Assembly (NCBI GenBank): GCA_002007315.1
Contig: LNZQ01000048.1
Location: forward strand, 1 to 6,638
Length of the DNA: 6,638 nucleotides
Source of the DNA: Epulopiscium sp. Nele67-Bin004
Lineage (GTDB): Bacteria > Bacillota_A > Clostridia > Lachnospirales > Cellulosilyticaceae
Direction: 5' to 3'
The translations under genes and the position numbers were made by a program. Below are positions 5,247 through 6,638 of the stretch, in pieces (position 1 is the stretch's first letter; every line of letters begins with the position of its first letter). Under the pieces are notes generated by a model. It was not told the origin of the DNA and searched no databases. It worked only from the letters and a program-made list of their open reading frames with translations.

Positions 5247-5930
5247 ATGAACAGAGAGCAAGCAAAAGAACAATTAAAAAATTTAGTGGATTTATTCAGT
5301 AGCAATCTTGAAACATACAAAACAACAAGCTATGATGAGTCCAACACAAGAGCTGATTTCATAGATAAGTTTTTTATATTGTTAGGGTGGGACGTAAATA
5401 ATGATAAAGGCTATTCTGAAGATTGCAGAGAGGTAGTCAGAGAGGACAAAGTCAAAATCGAGGGCAAAACCAAAGCCCCTGATTATAGTTTTAGGCTAGA
5501 CGGAAATCGCAAATTTTTCGTTGAAGCTAAAAAACCTATCGTAAATATACATGATGATAAAGACCCAGCATATCAAGTCAGACGTTACGGGTATTCTGCC
5601 AGTTGTCCTGTGTCTATATTAACAGATTTTGAAGAACTGGCTATATATGATACCAAAATCAAGCCCAAACCCACAGACTCCCCAGCGGTAGGACGCATAT
5701 TTTATTGTACTTATGATGAATATGAGAAGTATTTTGATAAGCTTTATGATTTATTCTCTCCTGAAGCTATACGCAAAGGTGCATTGGATAAATTCACAAA
5801 GGCTGACAAAAAAGGCACAAGCACAGTGGACACAGACTTTCTGAAGTCATTATCAGAGTGGCGTATTCAATTAGCAGAGTCGATAGACTCTAGTTCTGTT
5901 GATGTAGTCTTCGCTTGGTGCTGCAATTAG
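5247..5930 (+). pseudogene. Type IIG restriction-modification enzyme, N-terminal nuclease part only (truncated)
   Basis: The ATG at 5247 is favoured over earlier in-frame ATGs by the promoter and CAGGA site just upstream. Residues 34-50 (TRADFIDKFFILLGWDV), Pro78-Asp79 in PDYSFR, Glu93-Ala-Lys95 in FFVEAKKP, and Gln110...Tyr114 in YQVRRYGYSA form a PD-(D/E)XK endonuclease domain of the kind found at the front of Eco57I-type RM proteins. These cut DNA and methylate adenine with one long polypeptide, usually around 900 aa or more. Here family-like sequence runs to about WRIQLAESI (205-213). It then becomes unrelated (VDVVFAWCCN) and stops at residue 227. No NPPY methyltransferase motif, specificity domain or continuation in another frame is seen. 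An active nuclease without its methylase would be harmful, so the fragment is probably inactive or an assembly or insertion break. Confidence 0.75.
5876..5891. repeat. Inverted repeat AGAGTC-GATA-GACTCT at the break in the restriction gene
   Basis: A perfect 6-bp stem with a 4-nt loop falls where similarity to the type IIG family appears to end. Fold-back repeats at junctions can arise in breakage, transposition or library chimeras. It may also be coincidence within coding sequence. Confidence 0.35.
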
Positions 5931-6174
5931 CGCAGATTTTAGCAGCAACAGCATAATCTATAATTTAATGTTGGTATGTATTATGTCCGCTCTGTAAATG
6001 AAATCCCCTCTTTAAAGCAAGAGCCTGTATTCAGCTTTGCATTTAACTCAGGATGTTAAATAAACAATTCACTGCATTACTGGTACTTTAAAAATGTTGT
6101 TTCACATCAAGATTCAGTAGTGACAGTTAAAGTGAGCAAGAGAATCACTTGGGCTGCGTAGGGGGCCTTGAAAT

Positions 6175-6220
6175 GTTTTTTTTGTTTTGTTTTCTTTAAC
6201 TGTATTATACTCATTTTCAG
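6175..6220 (+). other. Splice-acceptor-like polypyrimidine tract ending in CAG
   Basis: A T-rich tract (TTTTTTTTGTTTTGTTTTC) is followed by a branch-like TTTAAC (6195-6200), TCATTTTCAG ending at 6220, and then G. This matches the layout of a spliceosomal 3' splice site. T-rich tracts are common in AT-rich DNA, so it counts only together with the other signs. Confidence 0.25.
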
Positions 6221-6554
6221 GACTTTACTTTATGATCTCAGACTTCTATAAAACGGCTAGGCATGACCTGCAGCACAGCTAACTCTATCGATGTTTGGGA
6301 ACTCTGCCCCTCGCTGAAACTCGCCCTCTGTCTACCTCGTATTTTCAGCATTCTCTCAACACAGCCTGGCCAGCTTCTTCCTTCACTTTGCCCTCCTTCT
6401 GCCAAGCCCACATTATTGTGGTTGGTCACCTTTCGGAAGACTACCAAGGGGCTGCCGAGTTCCGTGTATATGCAAACTGTCTACACACTCCGATGCATCC
6501 AAAACCGCTTTTTTTCAATTATTAACACAAAATAAACACAGATAGGACACTAAC

Positions 6555-6638
6555 ATGATGTTATCTAGAGCCCGTGCTTCGGATACTTCAACACAACCTT
6601 GATTTGATAATACAACGCCGTCCTTTAGCAGTAACGTT
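6555..6638 (-). other. Exon-like open stretch on the minus strand, partial
   Basis: Read from the window edge on the minus strand the frame gives LLLKDGVVLSNQGCVEVSEA and then RALDNI, a protein-like composition. The frame runs on to a stop at 6515-6517, but the sequence after 6555 looks less protein-like (VSYLCLFCVNN). A GTTAGT donor-like site begins at 6554, which would end an exon there. I do not recognise the protein. It could instead be the end of a bacterial gene entering from the right. Confidence 0.25.

Larger units (their letters stand above)
5931..6638. other. About 700 bp without a bacterial gene; eukaryote-like texture
   Basis: No frame here has a ribosome-binding site, promoter and recognisable product. 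The stretch 5931-6240 is stop-rich in all frames. The stretch 6241-6500 is visibly more GC- and C/T-rich than the rest of the window. There are long pyrimidine runs (6175-6197), a CAG-ending acceptor-like site and short protein-like open stretches flanked by splice-like signals. This resembles intron and intergenic DNA of an animal more than bacterial DNA. It could be host sequence joined by assembly or cloning, a real insertion, or unusual bacterial non-coding DNA. Confidence 0.45.

Noticed and set aside
6238..6447. Minus-strand open frame of 69 codons in the right part
   Set aside because: No ribosome-binding site and no recognisable motif; it probably results from lower stop frequency in GC-richer DNA.
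1..6638. CRISPR array, tRNA, rRNA or riboswitch
   Set aside because: No regularly spaced identical repeats and no cloverleaf or known leader structure were seen on either strand by eye.

Overview
The window looks like a piece of AT-rich bacterial accessory DNA joined near its right end to DNA that does not read as bacterial. From base 1 to about 5885 it has compact genes with Shine-Dalgarno sites, TATAAT-type promoters and hairpin-plus-T terminators. I cannot name the genus; the low-GC mobile-island style would fit many gut or host-associated bacteria. No housekeeping gene, rRNA, tRNA or CRISPR array is visible.

Left part (1-1650): a small unrecognised acidic protein (9-257) is followed by a protein of the uracil-DNA-glycosylase-like 'GESHY' family (284-885), broken by an apparent one-base loss in a T run. 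A short hairpin terminator follows. After about 350 bp of non-coding DNA comes a GTG-started putative lipoprotein of unknown function (1247-1648).

Middle (1650-4470): this is a mobile-element graveyard and cargo region. A decayed N-terminal fragment of a tyrosine recombinase lies on the minus strand (1902-2287, with an internal frameshift and no catalytic domain). Next to it is a pair of 18-19 bp direct repeats resembling the end of an insertion sequence. Then comes a complete type II toxin-antitoxin operon (2710-3248, RelE/ParE-like toxin) with its own promoter and a palindrome over the -10. It converges on an apparently intact tyrosine recombinase/integrase (3256-4452, minus), and a terminator overlaps the integrase stop codon.

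Right part (4470-5930): a roughly 780 bp spacer upstream of the integrase carries four copies of TTTATGCA, which are candidate arm-type integrase sites, and a cluster of GTATAC-centred palindromes. A good promoter and ribosome-binding site then drive the N-terminal, nuclease-bearing part of a type IIG restriction-modification protein. That gene is cut off after about 213 residues, before any methyltransferase domain.

Far right (about 5890-6638): no bacterial gene is convincing here. The texture changes to low gene density, a long polypyrimidine tract ending in CAG, and a short protein-like open stretch on the minus strand ending at a GTTAGT donor-like site. The simplest explanation is a chimeric contig or an insertion involving eukaryotic (host?) DNA. 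This is inference from sequence texture. I found no complete new multi-gene system; the strongest leads are the junction, the integrase with its upstream repeats, and the broken UDG-like gene.
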